Assembly: GCF_900115675.1 (NCBI RefSeq) | Contig: NZ_FOXI01000005.1 | Location: forward strand, 186,001-250,000 | DNA from: Halolamina pelagica | GTDB lineage: Archaea > Halobacteriota > Halobacteria > Halobacteriales > Haloferacaceae | DNA length: 64,000 bases | Reading direction: 5' to 3' | Part shown: positions 1 to 11,556 of the stretch, piece by piece | Layout: each line of letters begins with the position of its first letter | Numbering within the stretch: position 1 is the stretch's first letter | Program-made: the position numbers and the translations under genes | The notes under the pieces: model-generated | Told to the model about the DNA's origin: nothing | Databases searched by the model: none | What the model saw: the letters and a program-made list of their open reading frames with translations, nothing else

Positions 1-2722
<2,722 letters not shown>

Positions 2723-2723
<1 letters not shown>

Positions 2724-3205
2724 TGGCGGGTTCCCCGACACGCCGGCGACTCCTCGCGGCCGTCGGCGCCGCTGGGACCACGGGCCTCGCGGGCTGTACG
2801 GCCGCCGAGCGCGCCCGCCTCAACCCCTTCGCCGCACCGCCGGTGTCGATGACCGTCATCCGGGCCAGCGGCGACGAGAGCGAGACGACCTGCCGGCTCG
2901 ACGCCGACGGTGTCGCCGAGATTCCCGAACTGCAGGGGCCACTCGACGAGCTCAACGACGCCGACGACGGCGAGCGCGTCGAGCGGGGACTCTCCATCGC
3001 GACGGGACGGGAGATCTCGAACTTCTTCACTCGGCAGTGCGAGGACGACGTGGGCGGGATCTACCGTTACGACGGCGCCGACTACCTGATCGGGCTCACC
3101 TATCGAGATCAGGCCGACCACCAGGATCACCACGAGCACCTCGCAAACGAGAGCGAGACGGGTACCGACGAGGGGACGGGTACCGAGACGCCGACCGAAC
3201 AGTAA
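2723..3205 (+). CDS. Tat-type lipoprotein of unknown function
   Basis: A 160-residue protein. The N-terminus has a twin-arginine run (RRR at 7-9), a hydrophobic stretch and a lipobox LAGC with Cys25, so it is probably exported by Tat and lipid-anchored outside the membrane. The body is acidic and contains one further Cys pair region (ETTCRL, TRQCED). The last 20 residues are Thr/Glu/Gly-rich. I recognise no catalytic motif and assign no function. Its ATG shares the A of the uvrA TGA stop, so it is probably co-transcribed with uvrA, but this need not mean a repair role. The start is fixed by the signal peptide. Confidence 0.85.
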
Positions 3206-3220
3206 TCGCCGCCGGCGCTA

Positions 3221-3228
3221 CCTTTTCG
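3221..3228 (+). promoter_or_regulatory. Box A-like CCTTTT element before the BNR gene
   Basis: CCTTTTCG centred about 28 nt before the ATG at 3253. This spacing places the transcription start at or next to the start codon, as expected for a leaderless haloarchaeal mRNA. Inferred from position and base composition only. Confidence 0.4.
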
Positions 3229-3252
3229 ACGCCCGCCCCCGACGTTCCGGGT

Positions 3253-4257
3253 ATGTCCACCGCCTACGCCGTCTACGAGGACGCGCTGTTCGTCGTCGAT
3301 CTCGACCGAGCGTCGATGGTCCGCGAACACCCCTTCGACTCCCGGTCCGAGTGCGTCGCCGTCGCCGACGACGCCGTCCTCGTCGGGACGTTCGAACACG
3401 GTCTCCAGCGCTCGACCGACGACGGGGCGTCGTGGGAGCGCGCCGACGGGATCGAACCGGACGCCGTCACCTCGATCGCGGTGGCGCCGGACGATCCCGA
3501 AACCGTCTACGCGGGCACCGAAGCCAGCGGCGTCTACCGGAGCACCGACGGCGGGCGGACGTTCGAGAGGCTCGACGGGCTCACCGACCTCCCCTCCGCC
3601 GACGAGTGGTCGTTCCCGCCGCGCCCCGACACCCACCACGTGCGTTGGATCGAACCCGACCCCGCCGACCCGGACCTGCTCCACGTGGCTGTCGAGGCGG
3701 GCGCGCAGGTTCGCGCACGCCTCGGCGAGGACGGCGGCGTCGACTGGGAGCCACGGGTACCGAGCGCCCGCCGGGACGTTCACACCATCATCACCCACCC
3801 CGACGCGGGGGGCCACGCTTGGGTCGCCGCCGGCGACGGGTACGCCGAGACGGCGGACGCCGGCGAGTCCTGGCAGCACCCGCAAGCGGGACTGGAGCAC
3901 ACCTACTGCTGGAGCGTCGCCGTCGGGCTGAACCCCGCGTCGACCGGCCGTTGGACGCCGCGTGTCCTGCTATCGGCGGCGACGAGCGCGCGCGAGGCCC
4001 ACCGCGTCGGCGAGTCGTACCTCTACCGCCGCGAGGGCGGCGCGTGGGAGCGCCTCGACGACCGCGGGATCCCGACCGGCGAGGGGACCTACCGCGCAGT
4101 TCTGGCCCGGGGCGACGACGAGGCAACGTTCTGGGCGGCGAACAACCACGGGCTCTACCGTACCACTGACGGCGGCGACGCTTGGACCGAGATCGACGTT
4201 TCGTGGCCGGAGCGCCTCGGTGACCAGACGTGCCGCGGGCTCACGATCGTCGACTGA
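3253..4257 (+). CDS. BNR/sialidase-type beta-propeller protein
   Basis: A 334-residue protein with BNR (Asp-box) repeats of the S-x-D-x-G-x-x-W type at about residues 54-61, 97-104, 200-207, 258-265 and 303-311 (for example STDDGASW and TTDGGDAW). This predicts a WD40/YVTN/BNR-like beta-propeller related to Ycf48 and sialidase-fold proteins. There is no signal peptide or membrane segment, so it is probably cytoplasmic. I see no sialidase catalytic set (Arg triad, Tyr/Glu pair), so a hydrolase role is not supported. The start at 3253 is chosen because coding style and the repeats begin after it. The longer open frame upstream is a shadow of the lipoprotein gene. Confidence 0.85.
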   Translation: MSTAYAVYEDALFVVDLDRASMVREHPFDSRSECVAVADDAVLVGTFEHGLQRSTDDGASWERADGIEPDAVTSIAVAPDDPETVYAGTEASGVYRSTDGGRTFERLDGLTDLPSADEWSFPPRPDTHHVRWIEPDPADPDLLHVAVEAGAQVRARLGEDGGVDWEPRVPSARRDVHTIITHPDAGGHAWVAAGDGYAETADAGESWQHPQAGLEHTYCWSVAVGLNPASTGRWTPRVLLSAATSAREAHRVGESYLYRREGGAWERLDDRGIPTGEGTYRAVLARGDDEATFWAANNHGLYRTTDGGDAWTEIDVSWPERLGDQTCRGLTIVD

Positions 4258-4410
4258 TCCCCGCGGCGATCGTCCGTCACCCCCGATTTCAAGTACCAGA
4301 ACGCGACCAGTGCCGTCGATGCTCTGACCCACCGACGCGGGCCGTCCCGGACGGGCGTCCGACGTACCGGTGCGCGATAGGGAAGCGCGTCGGCTGTCAG
4401 CCCCAACCAC

Positions 4411-4420
4411 GAGACATATG
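4411..4420 (+). promoter_or_regulatory. Box A-like ACATATG element
   Basis: GAGACATATG lies about 29 nt before the ATG at 4445. It fits a TATA box for a leaderless or very short-leader transcript of the reductase gene. Confidence 0.4.
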
Positions 4421-4444
4421 GTCCGCGGCCGGATAGCCGGGGGT

Positions 4445-5533
4445 ATGTACGACTTCGCCGTCGTCGGCGTCGGGCCCGCCGGCGCGCGCGTCGCCCGCCG
4501 CGCGGCCGAGGCGGGCGACGACGTGATCGCCTTCGAGCAGGGCGAGATCGGGACCCCGCTGGCCTGTTCCGGACACGTCTCCAGAGACATCTGGGAGTAC
4601 ACGCCCGACGGCGCCCGCGAGGAACTGCTCCAGAACGAGGTGTACGGTGCCGACTTCCACGTCGGCGGTCCGGACAGCGACGCCTACTCCTTCTACAAGG
4701 ACGAGCCAGTCTCGAACGTGATCGACCGCGAGGAACTCGATCGCACGCTCGCCGCGGCGGCCCGGGACGCCGGCGCGGAGATCCACGACGGCCACACCGT
4801 CACGGGCGTCGACGAGGGCGTCGACAGCGTCGAGCTCACCGTCTCACCCGACGACGGCGAGCCCTTCACCGTCGAGGCGAAGATGGTCGCCGGCTGTGAC
4901 GGTCCCGTCTCCCGGGTCCGACGCGCGGTCGACCTCCCCGAACCCGACGAGAAACTCCACGGCGTGCTCGGGTTCGATCCGGAGCCGGACCACGGCGACT
5001 TCGTCGACGTGCACCTCACGGTCCCGAGCTTCTTCGCGTGGCGGATCCCTCGGGGGGAGGGGGGCGTCGAGTACGGGTTGGCGGTCCGGCCGGACGCCGA
5101 GGAGGACGCGCGCGCCCGGTTCGACCGGCTCGTCGACGCCTACGGCGCCGAGATCGACCGGTTCTGCTCGGGCGCCATCCCCATCGGCCCGCCCGACTCG
5201 GTCACCTCCCACCGCGTGTTCCTCGTCGGCGACGCCGGCGCACAGACGAAACCGTTCACCGGCGGCGGCATCCTCTACGGCATGCGCTCGGCGGACCACG
5301 CGGTCCGGCAGATCGACCCCGACGACCCGGCGACGCTGTCGGCCTACGAGGTCGCGTGGCGCGACGAACTCGCGACCGAGATCCGACTCGGCCACTGGCT
5401 CCGGCGGGCCTACTCGCTGCCGGAACCGGTCCAGCGACTCGGCCTGCGACTCACTTCGGGGGAGATCGGCGTCCACATGGACCGCCCGACGACGCTGTTC
5501 TCGCGTGAACACCTGCGGAGCTACCTGCCCTAG
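4445..5533 (+). CDS. Geranylgeranyl reductase family FAD-dependent oxidoreductase
   Basis: A 362-residue flavoprotein. The N-terminus has the FAD Rossmann motif GVGPAG (residues 8-13). Next come Cys41 in the ACSGH segment typical of geranylgeranyl reductases, a GCDGPVSRVRR motif (150-160), and the second FAD motif GDAGAQTKPFTGGG (262-275). The family saturates isoprenoid chains, in archaea those of the diether lipids (digeranylgeranylglycerophospholipid reductase). Haloarchaea carry several paralogues, so this copy may act on another polyprenyl substrate such as menaquinone or a dolichol-like lipid. The ATG at 4445 starts directly before the Rossmann fold and has a good upstream promoter. Confidence 0.88.
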   Translation: MYDFAVVGVGPAGARVARRAAEAGDDVIAFEQGEIGTPLACSGHVSRDIWEYTPDGAREELLQNEVYGADFHVGGPDSDAYSFYKDEPVSNVIDREELDRTLAAAARDAGAEIHDGHTVTGVDEGVDSVELTVSPDDGEPFTVEAKMVAGCDGPVSRVRRAVDLPEPDEKLHGVLGFDPEPDHGDFVDVHLTVPSFFAWRIPRGEGGVEYGLAVRPDAEEDARARFDRLVDAYGAEIDRFCSGAIPIGPPDSVTSHRVFLVGDAGAQTKPFTGGGILYGMRSADHAVRQIDPDDPATLSAYEVAWRDELATEIRLGHWLRRAYSLPEPVQRLGLRLTSGEIGVHMDRPTTLFSREHLRSYLP

Positions 5534-5566
5534 GGCGGTCTCGTCGATCTCGGTTCGACAGCGCCC

Positions 5567-6613
5567 TCAGTACGACGGGAGCCGCCTCGACCGGTCGCTC
5601 CCCTCGACGAACGGGAGCTCGGTCCGCGTGGCCGGCATCTCTCCCGCTGCGGTTCGGACCGATCGCACCGTCTCCCCGCGCTCGACCCGTGCGAACGCGA
5701 TCGCGGTCGACAGCGACGGACTCCTCCGGGCCCGGGTCAGTTCGCCGACGACGCCGTCGTCGCCGACCACCGGCGTCCCGGCCGGCGGTAGCGAGTCCTC
5801 GGCGTCGGCGCCGAGATCGAGGCCGACCAGTCGGTAGGTCGGCGCCTCGGCGCCTCCTGCGACGCCGGCCACGTCGGTCAGCCCGAGCGTCCCGGGTCGC
5901 TCGCCCCGGATCTCGGATTCGAACAGCGGCGTCCCCGATTCGAGCGTCAGCGTCTCGTAGGTCTGGTAGCCGAACGGAGCGGCGCCGTTGCCCCGCGAGA
6001 GCAGCGTGGTCCACACCTCCGCGGCGTCGTCGGCGGCACAGATCACTTCGTAGCTCTCCTCGCCGCCGGGCGCGTCGCCCGCGACGACGGAGACGCCGGC
6101 GTCGCCCATCGACCCGCGGACGAACGAGTACGCCCCCGTCGGCGCGCCGGCCTTGTGGAGCACCGACGCGATCTTCTCGGTCGCCATCGGGCCGTGGACC
6201 CCGAACACGCCGAACTCGGTCGTCGCGTCGCGCACGTCGGCGTCCCGGCTGTCGCCACCGAGTCGCTCGGTGAGCGCGCTGTCGCGCCCGGGCGGCGTGA
6301 AAAGCAGCAGGCGCCGGCCGGCGTCGTAGACGAACAGTTCCGTCTCGATCGCCCCCTCGCTGTCGAGCGCCAGCGCGTAACAGCCGCCGCCGTCCTCGTG
6401 CGGCACGTCGTTGGTGACGGCGTCGTCGACGACAGCCCGGCGGTCCGATCCGGTGACGACGACCACGCCGTACCCCATCTCGATCACCCCGACCGCGTTT
6501 CGCACCGCTCGCACGGCGCGGTCGGGACGCCCGTACTCTTCGACGACCGATCGACCGCCCCGGTCGCCGAACGTGGCCCCGTGGTCGGTGTGGCTCCCGG
6601 CGACTAGCGTCAT
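5567..6613 (-). CDS. GcvT/YgfZ-type folate-binding aminomethyltransferase-like protein
   Basis: A 348-residue protein of the GcvT/YgfZ superfamily. It begins HTDHGATFGDRGGRS, then has a VVTGSDRRAVVDDAVTND block typical of T-protein folds, a FGVHGP segment, and a C-terminal barrel with TPVVGDDGVVGELTRA. Classical T-protein donates a methylene group to tetrahydrofolate in glycine cleavage; YgfZ/IBA57-type members support Fe-S cluster proteins. No other gcv genes are nearby, so I favour the YgfZ-like role, as inference. The start is the Met 11 residues inside the longest frame because upstream residues are Pro-rich and unconserved-looking. It converges with the reductase gene with a 33-nt gap. 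Confidence 0.8.
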   Translation of the reverse strand: MTLVAGSHTDHGATFGDRGGRSVVEEYGRPDRAVRAVRNAVGVIEMGYGVVVVTGSDRRAVVDDAVTNDVPHEDGGGCYALALDSEGAIETELFVYDAGRRLLLFTPPGRDSALTERLGGDSRDADVRDATTEFGVFGVHGPMATEKIASVLHKAGAPTGAYSFVRGSMGDAGVSVVAGDAPGGEESYEVICAADDAAEVWTTLLSRGNGAAPFGYQTYETLTLESGTPLFESEIRGERPGTLGLTDVAGVAGGAEAPTYRLVGLDLGADAEDSLPPAGTPVVGDDGVVGELTRARRSPSLSTAIAFARVERGETVRSVRTAAGEMPATRTELPFVEGSDRSRRLPSY

Positions 6614-6661
6614 CGACCGATAGTTGGCCGGCGGCGGGAAAAACACCGCCGGTTCAGCGAC

Positions 6662-6964
6662 TCAGAACCCGAACCGCTCCCGGATGATCTGCAGGACGCT
6701 CGGGTCGTCGTCGTCGTCCAGGTCCTCGGGGTCGGCGACGACGCCCTCGGCGGGGTAGAGCACCACGCTGTCCCCGTTGCTCTCGACGTCGATCAGTCCC
6801 TCCTCCTTGAGGTCGCCGAGTGCGGGCTCCAGCCGGTCGATGTCGGCGTCGACCGCCGCGCGAAGTTCGAGGACGCTCATCCCCTCCTCGGCGCGGTCGG
6901 CAAGCGCCGCGAGCACCTCGAACTCCACCTCGTCCCGGTCGCGAAGCTCTGGACTGACGGCCAT
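6662..6964 (-). CDS. Small winged-helix-like protein (DUF6432-type)
   Basis: A 100-residue acidic protein. Residues about 10-70 look like a winged helix: helix EVLAALADRAEEG, helix MSVLELRAAVDADI, recognition-like helix DRLEPALGDLKEEGLI, then a two-strand wing DVESNGDSVVLYP. The tail has a five-Asp run followed by PSVLQIIRERFGF. This architecture matches small haloarchaeal putative transcription regulators that I remember as DUF6432. The target is unknown. It is transcribed divergently from the next gene across a 126-bp spacer. Confidence 0.75.
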   Translation of the reverse strand: MAVSPELRDRDEVEFEVLAALADRAEEGMSVLELRAAVDADIDRLEPALGDLKEEGLIDVESNGDSVVLYPAEGVVADPEDLDDDDDPSVLQIIRERFGF

Positions 6965-7057
6965 ACGCGCTCGTGGGTGTGCGATCGGTTTACCTCTACC
7001 GGCGACCCGCCGACCCGTGCGGGCAGGTGTGACGAGTTGCGCCCGGAGTTGGCGGGG

Positions 7058-7066
7058 TATTTTTAG
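7058..7066 (+). promoter_or_regulatory. TATA box for leaderless transcript of 7091 gene
   Basis: TATTTTTAG, one of the clearest archaeal TATA boxes in the window, is centred 29 nt upstream of the ATG at 7091. The predicted transcription start therefore coincides with the start codon. Confidence 0.65.
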
Positions 7067-7090
7067 CCTTCCGCCTGTCTAACTCCGGTA

Positions 7091-8425
7091 ATGGGACTCA
7101 GGTGTCTGCTCGGACACGACTTCGGCGAGCCGGAGACCGAGCGTGAACGAACGGAGGAGGGTAACGAGGTCGTCGTTACCGTCCGGGAGGTCAAGACCTG
7201 CCAGCGCTGCGGCGAGAAGCAGGTAGTCAGCGAGAACAAGGAGATCACCTCGATCGAGCAGCTCCGGGAGTCGGCGACGGGCGAGTCGCCGGCGACCGAG
7301 CCGTCGGCCGCCGCCGGAAGCGACGCCGACACCGCCGAGGAGTGGGGGACCGACGAGCTCTCGCCCGGTCGAGACGAGAGCGCTCCCGAGCCGGAACCCG
7401 GTGCCGACGAGCCGACGCCGGCCGACTCGGAGCCGGCCGAGGGGCCCTCCGCGGCGGTCACCGACGCCGACGAGGACCCCGTCGAGCGGGGCGTCGCCGA
7501 CATCATCGAACAGGCCGAGCGCGACGACGACATGCTGCAGGGGCCGTCCGAGCCCGCGGACGCGGCCGACGAGGCCGCGGACGACGAGGACGACGTACCG
7601 GTCCACCCGGGCCAGCGGTCGGCAGCCGCCGAGGAGTCCGAGATCCCTGACGCCGAGGACGACGACGGCGTGATCCTCGACGAGGACGACACGGAACCGC
7701 CCGAGAACGCCAGAACGCAGTGGGAGGAGGAAGCGAGCCCGGAGGAGGTCCCGGGACAGGACCCCGAGGTGGAGGAGCCCGCGACACCGGAGGGGGCCGA
7801 GGCGGAGATCATCGACGCAGAGTCCGACCCGTCGGTCGCCGATTCGGATGCCGAAGCGACGGAGTCGACCGACCCGGTGGAACCGACCGAACCGGACGCG
7901 AGCGACACCCAGCAGTCCTCGACGCCCTCCGCGGTGGAGTCCGAGGACGCCGAGATCGTCGACGCCGAAGCCGGGCCGGCTGATCCGGAACCCGCCGACC
8001 CCGAGCCGACGCCGAGCGAGCGCGAGGAGACCGACGAGGGCCACATGCCCTGGCCCGACGCCCCCGGCGAGGACGAGGGCCACGACGCGACGACGCCGGA
8101 TGGCGAACCGGCGGACATCGACTTCGGCGAGGAGTTCGTCGCGGACGACGAACCCGAGTCTACGGCGTCGTCACCCACCGACCCCGAACCCGTCGAGACG
8201 GACCGCGAGAACGGCGACCGGACGCCGACGGGCGAGTCGAGCGACGCGTCGACGGCGCCGACCGCCAACGTCGACCTCGAGCGTTCGAGCCGCGACGCCG
8301 AACTCGAGTACTACTGTCCCGAGTGCGGGCTGACCCGGGACGTGGGCAACTCCTCGATGCGTGCGGGCGACATCTGTCCGGAGTGTCGCGTCGGCTACAT
8401 CACCGAGCAGCAGAAGGCGGAGTAG
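7091..8425 (+). CDS. Zinc-ribbon protein with long acidic linker (DUF7093-type)
   Basis: A 444-residue protein in three parts. Residues 1-60 form a zinc-ribbon-like head (CLLGHDF, then CQRCGEKQVV). About 320 residues follow that are almost only Asp, Glu, Pro, Ala, Ser and Thr, predicted to be disordered. The last 45 residues are a second zinc ribbon (YYCPECGLTR and DICPECRVGY). I remember this layout as DUF7093 in haloarchaea. The zinc ribbons could bind nucleic acid or protein partners, with the linker as a flexible tether. No enzymatic motif is visible. A strong TATA box gives a leaderless transcript. The linker is low-complexity, so its length may vary between strains. Confidence 0.85.
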   Translation: MGLRCLLGHDFGEPETERERTEEGNEVVVTVREVKTCQRCGEKQVVSENKEITSIEQLRESATGESPATEPSAAAGSDADTAEEWGTDELSPGRDESAPEPEPGADEPTPADSEPAEGPSAAVTDADEDPVERGVADIIEQAERDDDMLQGPSEPADAADEAADDEDDVPVHPGQRSAAAEESEIPDAEDDDGVILDEDDTEPPENARTQWEEEASPEEVPGQDPEVEEPATPEGAEAEIIDAESDPSVADSDAEATESTDPVEPTEPDASDTQQSSTPSAVESEDAEIVDAEAGPADPEPADPEPTPSEREETDEGHMPWPDAPGEDEGHDATTPDGEPADIDFGEEFVADDEPESTASSPTDPEPVETDRENGDRTPTGESSDASTAPTANVDLERSSRDAELEYYCPECGLTRDVGNSSMRAGDICPECRVGYITEQQKAE

Positions 8426-8467
8426 CGGTCCACAACAGGTAAACCGACCGCTCGCAAACGGGCGGGC

Positions 8468-8848
8468 ATGAAGGAGTACAAGATGCGCCGCGGGGAGACC
8501 TTGGAGGAGCGCATCCCGGACATGGAATCGACGGTCGAGGACTACTTCGGCGAGATCACCGGGACCGAGGAGTACAAGGGGAACGATCTCTACGTGGTCA
8601 GCGAGCCCGACAACCCCGTCTTCGAGCGCGTCGTCGCCGGCGCGGTGAAGTACTCGGGCAAGAAGGACTGGCTCGGCGTGGAGTTCGAGGAGCGCGACCC
8701 GACCGAGCTCGGCGCCGACGAACTGGAGGCCGCCGGCGAGGCCGTCGACGCGAAGAACGATTTCCTGCTCGAAGCCACGGGGCGTGACGCCAAGTCCCGG
8801 CGGGAGTCGCTCAAGCGCGAAGTCGAGGACGACGCCCCGGACTACTAG
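8468..8848 (+). CDS. DUF5611-type small protein
   Basis: A 126-residue charged protein beginning MKEYKMRRGETLEERI, with a central PVFERVVAGAVKYSGKKDWLGVEF segment and a Lys/Arg/Glu-rich C-terminus. It resembles the family I recall as DUF5611, found in haloarchaea and some methanogens. No function is known to me. Its TAG stop is overlapped by the TAG stop of the convergent SDR gene, the two sharing the palindrome CTAG at 8845-8848. Confidence 0.82.
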   Translation: MKEYKMRRGETLEERIPDMESTVEDYFGEITGTEEYKGNDLYVVSEPDNPVFERVVAGAVKYSGKKDWLGVEFEERDPTELGADELEAAGEAVDAKNDFLLEATGRDAKSRRESLKREVEDDAPDY

Positions 8849-9582
8849 ATCTCCTCGGGCAGCCACCCGCCGTCGATCTCGACGTTCTCGCCCGAGACGT
8901 ACTCGCTCTCCGCGCGACAGAAAAAGAGCGCCGCGTTCGCCACGTCCTCGACGGTGCCCCAGCGCCCGCGCGGGGCGTCGTCGGGGAACTCGTCGCTGCT
9001 CTCGAGCACGTACGGCGACACCGCGTTGACCGTGATCCCGTCGTCCTGCGTGTCGGCCGCGAGCATTCTGGTGAACATCAGCACGCCCGTCTTCGCGACG
9101 AAGTAGGGGAAGTTCGTCGCCCCCACGAGCGCCTGCTCGCTGCTCGCGTAGCCGACGTTGACGATCCGCCCCCACTCCTGCTCGCGCATCGCCGGCAGTG
9201 CGCGCCGCGAGCAGAGCATCGTCCCGGTGAGGTTCGTGTCGAGCACCCGGTGCCACGCGTCGAGGTCGATCGCTTCCCAGTGCCGGGGGTCGAAGTCGCC
9301 GACGTTGTTCACCAGCACGTCGACGCTCCCTAGTCCCGCCTCCACGTCGTCGAACAGCGTATCGACGCTCTCCGGATCGGTCACGTCGCCCTGCACCCTC
9401 GTCGCGTCGACGCCGCGCTCCCGGACCTCCGCCGCCGTCGCCGCGGCTTCCTCCGCACTGCTGTGGTAGTGGATCGCCACGTCGGCGCCGCAGTCGGCGA
9501 GCGCCAGCGCGAGCCCGCGACCAAGCCCCGAAGCGCTCCCGGTCACCAGCGCGACCCGTCCGCCGAGATCTACGTCGTCCAT
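8845..9582 (-). CDS. Short-chain dehydrogenase/reductase (SDR)
   Basis: A 245-residue classical SDR. It has the cofactor motif TGSASGLG near residue 19, a DVTD acidic motif after beta4, NNVG in place of the usual NNAG, a catalytic YFVAK (YxxxK), and a C-terminal SGENVEIDGGW typical of SDR enzymes closing on substrate. Closest in style to 3-oxoacyl-ACP reductase/FabG-like proteins. The substrate cannot be told. The ATG at 9582 is chosen because it sits a normal 9 residues before the GRVALVTG strand. Ten upstream residues in frame look non-coding. It overlaps the DUF5611 stop by 4 bases. Confidence 0.88.
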   Translation of the reverse strand: MDDVDLGGRVALVTGSASGLGRGLALALADCGADVAIHYHSSAEEAAATAAEVRERGVDATRVQGDVTDPESVDTLFDDVEAGLGSVDVLVNNVGDFDPRHWEAIDLDAWHRVLDTNLTGTMLCSRRALPAMREQEWGRIVNVGYASSEQALVGATNFPYFVAKTGVLMFTRMLAADTQDDGITVNAVSPYVLESSDEFPDDAPRGRWGTVEDVANAALFFCRAESEYVSGENVEIDGGWLPEEI

Positions 9583-9661
9583 ACGCCCGCCTCGGACGCC
9601 GGTCCCAAGCACGTTTCGCCCGCGTTGGGTCGGCTGCCACGCTCCCCGGTACGACCCGACC

Positions 9662-9669
9662 CCTTATCC
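9662..9669 (+). promoter_or_regulatory. Box A-like CCTTATCC element
   Basis: CCTTATCC is centred 27-28 nt before the ATG at 9693, consistent with leaderless transcription of the exported LVIVD protein gene. Confidence 0.45.
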
Positions 9670-9692
9670 GTTCACGCGCGCTCTCGACAGCC

Positions 9693-11111
9693 ATGCGCAG
9701 GCGCGACGCGCTCTCCCTGCTCGCCGCCGGCGCCCTCCTCCCGGGCCGGGTCGCGGGCCACCCGACGCCGCCCGAGGGCGATCCCGACGGGACCCCACCG
9801 ACCCGGACGGACACGGGCTACGGTCCGCTCGCCCGGATCGAGGTCGAGGGTGCCACGGAGGCGGTCGTCTCCGACGACGGGACCACGGCGTTCGTCGCCG
9901 CGACGACGGGGTACGCCGTCGTCGACGTTTCCGACCCGGACGACCCGGCCATCCTCGCCGAGCGCCGCGACCTGCTCGCCGACCGCGAGGGCGGCCCGCT
10001 CGCGGGGATCTACGACGTGAAGCTCTCGGGCGGGACGCTGCTGGTCGTCGGGCCCGCCAATCCCGGCCAGAGCGACCTCTCGGGCGCGCTGGTCGTCGAC
10101 GTTTCAGACCCCAAAAACCCCGACCGACGGGCGTTCTACGAGACCGACTACCCGATCCACAACTGCGACCTCGAGGGCGACCGCGCCTACCTCACCGCCA
10201 ACGAGGGCGATCGACGGGCGCTATCGATCGTCGACGTGAGTGACACGCCGACCGAGATCGGCGGGTGGTCGCTCCGCGGACACGACGAGCGCTGGGACGA
10301 CCTCGCACCCTACCCCCGAACGCTCCACGACGTGTTCGTGCAGGACGGCGTCGCCTACCTCGCCCACTGGGACGCCGGCACGTGGCTGCTCGACGTGAGC
10401 GACCCCGCGGCGCCGACGGTGCTCGCCCACGTCGGCCGCGACCCCGAGACGGTCGTCGAGCAGTACGAGTCCGGCGATGACGGCTACGACGGGCTCCCCG
10501 GCAACGACCACTACGCCGCCGTCGACGAGGCCGGCGACCTGCTCGCGATCGGTCGCGAGGCGTGGGCCACCGAGGAGCGTCCCGAGGGCGGCCCGGGCGG
10601 GATCGACCTCTACGACGTGTCGACGCCAGAATCGCCGACGCAGCTCTCGACGATCGCCCCGCCGCCGACGCCGGACGCGACAGAAGAGGGCGTCTGGACG
10701 ACCGCCCACAACTTCGAGTTCCGGGACGGAATCCTCTACAGTTCGTGGTACCGCGGTGGCGTGAAGCGACACGACGTGAGTGACCCGGCCGACCCACGGG
10801 AGCTGACGTGGTGGGCGGACCGCCACCACGCGGAGTTCTGGACCGCGCGCGTCGCCGTCCCCGAGTCGACGTTCGTCGCCGCCTCGCGGGCCACCGGCAG
10901 TGCCCCCGCCGCGCTGTACGTCTTCCCGGACGCCGACGGTGAGACCACCTGGGGGTTCGGCAACGACGCGTCGACGCCGACGAGCGCCGAGACGCCCACG
11001 GCGACGGGCACTCCCTCACGCGTCAGCACGCCGGGGTTCGGCCCGCTCGCGGCGCTGGCCGGCGTCGGCGCGGGCGCGTTCGCCTGGTGGCGCCGGCGCG
11101 ATCGCCCGTGA
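9693..11111 (+). CDS. Exported LVIVD-repeat protein with PGF-CTERM tail
   Basis: A 472-residue surface protein. The N-terminus is a Tat-like signal (MRRRDALSLLAAGALLPG). The body contains LVIVD-type repeats (VVDVSDPDDPAIL, VVDVSDPKNPDRR, SIVDVSDTPTEIG, LLDVSDPAAPTVL, LYDVSTPESPTQL, RHDVSDPADPREL), predicting a beta-propeller. The C-terminus has a Thr/Pro-rich linker and a PGF-CTERM tail: TPGFG at 446-450, a hydrophobic segment, then RRR. In haloarchaea such tails are processed by archaeosortase A and lipid-anchored to the cell surface. Ligand or activity is unknown. LVIVD proteins are often of unknown role on cell envelopes. Confidence 0.9.
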   Translation: MRRRDALSLLAAGALLPGRVAGHPTPPEGDPDGTPPTRTDTGYGPLARIEVEGATEAVVSDDGTTAFVAATTGYAVVDVSDPDDPAILAERRDLLADREGGPLAGIYDVKLSGGTLLVVGPANPGQSDLSGALVVDVSDPKNPDRRAFYETDYPIHNCDLEGDRAYLTANEGDRRALSIVDVSDTPTEIGGWSLRGHDERWDDLAPYPRTLHDVFVQDGVAYLAHWDAGTWLLDVSDPAAPTVLAHVGRDPETVVEQYESGDDGYDGLPGNDHYAAVDEAGDLLAIGREAWATEERPEGGPGGIDLYDVSTPESPTQLSTIAPPPTPDATEEGVWTTAHNFEFRDGILYSSWYRGGVKRHDVSDPADPRELTWWADRHHAEFWTARVAVPESTFVAASRATGSAPAALYVFPDADGETTWGFGNDASTPTSAETPTATGTPSRVSTPGFGPLAALAGVGAGAFAWWRRRDRP

Positions 11112-11157
11112 GCCGGGCGGGAACCCCACGGGTCGCGCAAGAACGATCGTGACACAG

Positions 11158-11163
11158 TTTTTT
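11158..11163 (+). terminator. T6 run, candidate transcription terminator
   Basis: TTTTTT 47 nt after the stop of the LVIVD gene, in an otherwise GC-rich spacer. Archaeal RNA polymerase commonly terminates on T-runs. There is no strong hairpin before it. Confidence 0.35.
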
Positions 11164-11225
11164 CGCGGCGATCGCCGTGCAGGGAAACCGCAAGCTACCA
11201 GTGTCCCCGGCCCCAACTGGAAGCA

Positions 11226-11552
11226 ATGAGCCAGGAGAGCCTCAAAGAGCGCGTCGAGACCTGGATGACCGGGCAGATGCCCATCATCCAGATGCACGGC
11301 GGGCGGAGCGTCGTCCGGGAGGCCGACCCGGACACCGGCACCGTCAGCGTCGAACTCGGCGGCGCCTGTGCCGGCTGTGGGATCAGCGACCTCACGGCCC
11401 AGAACATCAAGCGCGACATGATCATGGAGTTCGACGACGTCGACGAGGTCCACGTGATCGTCCCCTCGACCGGCGAGCAGGGCGACTCGACCGTCGAGGG
11501 CGGCCGCGGCGGCGAACTGCAGCACGCGACCGAGCACCCCAACCACTTCTGA
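11226..11552 (+). CDS. NifU family iron-sulfur scaffold-type protein
   Basis: A 108-residue protein with the NifU C-terminal (Nfu) domain. It contains [13 protein letters not shown], a beta strand [11 protein letters not shown], and the cluster-binding CAGC motif (Cys48 and Cys51), followed by a helix of TAQNIKRDM. Nfu proteins hold a bridging 4Fe-4S cluster and pass it to apo-enzymes. The acidic and His-containing tail after about residue 85 is not part of the domain. The neighbouring FAU-1-type gene is convergent with a 4-nt gap, so it is a single-gene unit. Confidence 0.88.
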   Translation: MSQESLKERVETWMTGQMPIIQMHGGRSVVREADPDTGTVSVELGGACAGCGISDLTAQNIKRDMIMEFDDVDEVHVIVPSTGEQGDSTVEGGRGGELQHATEHPNHF

Positions 11553-11556
11553 CCCG

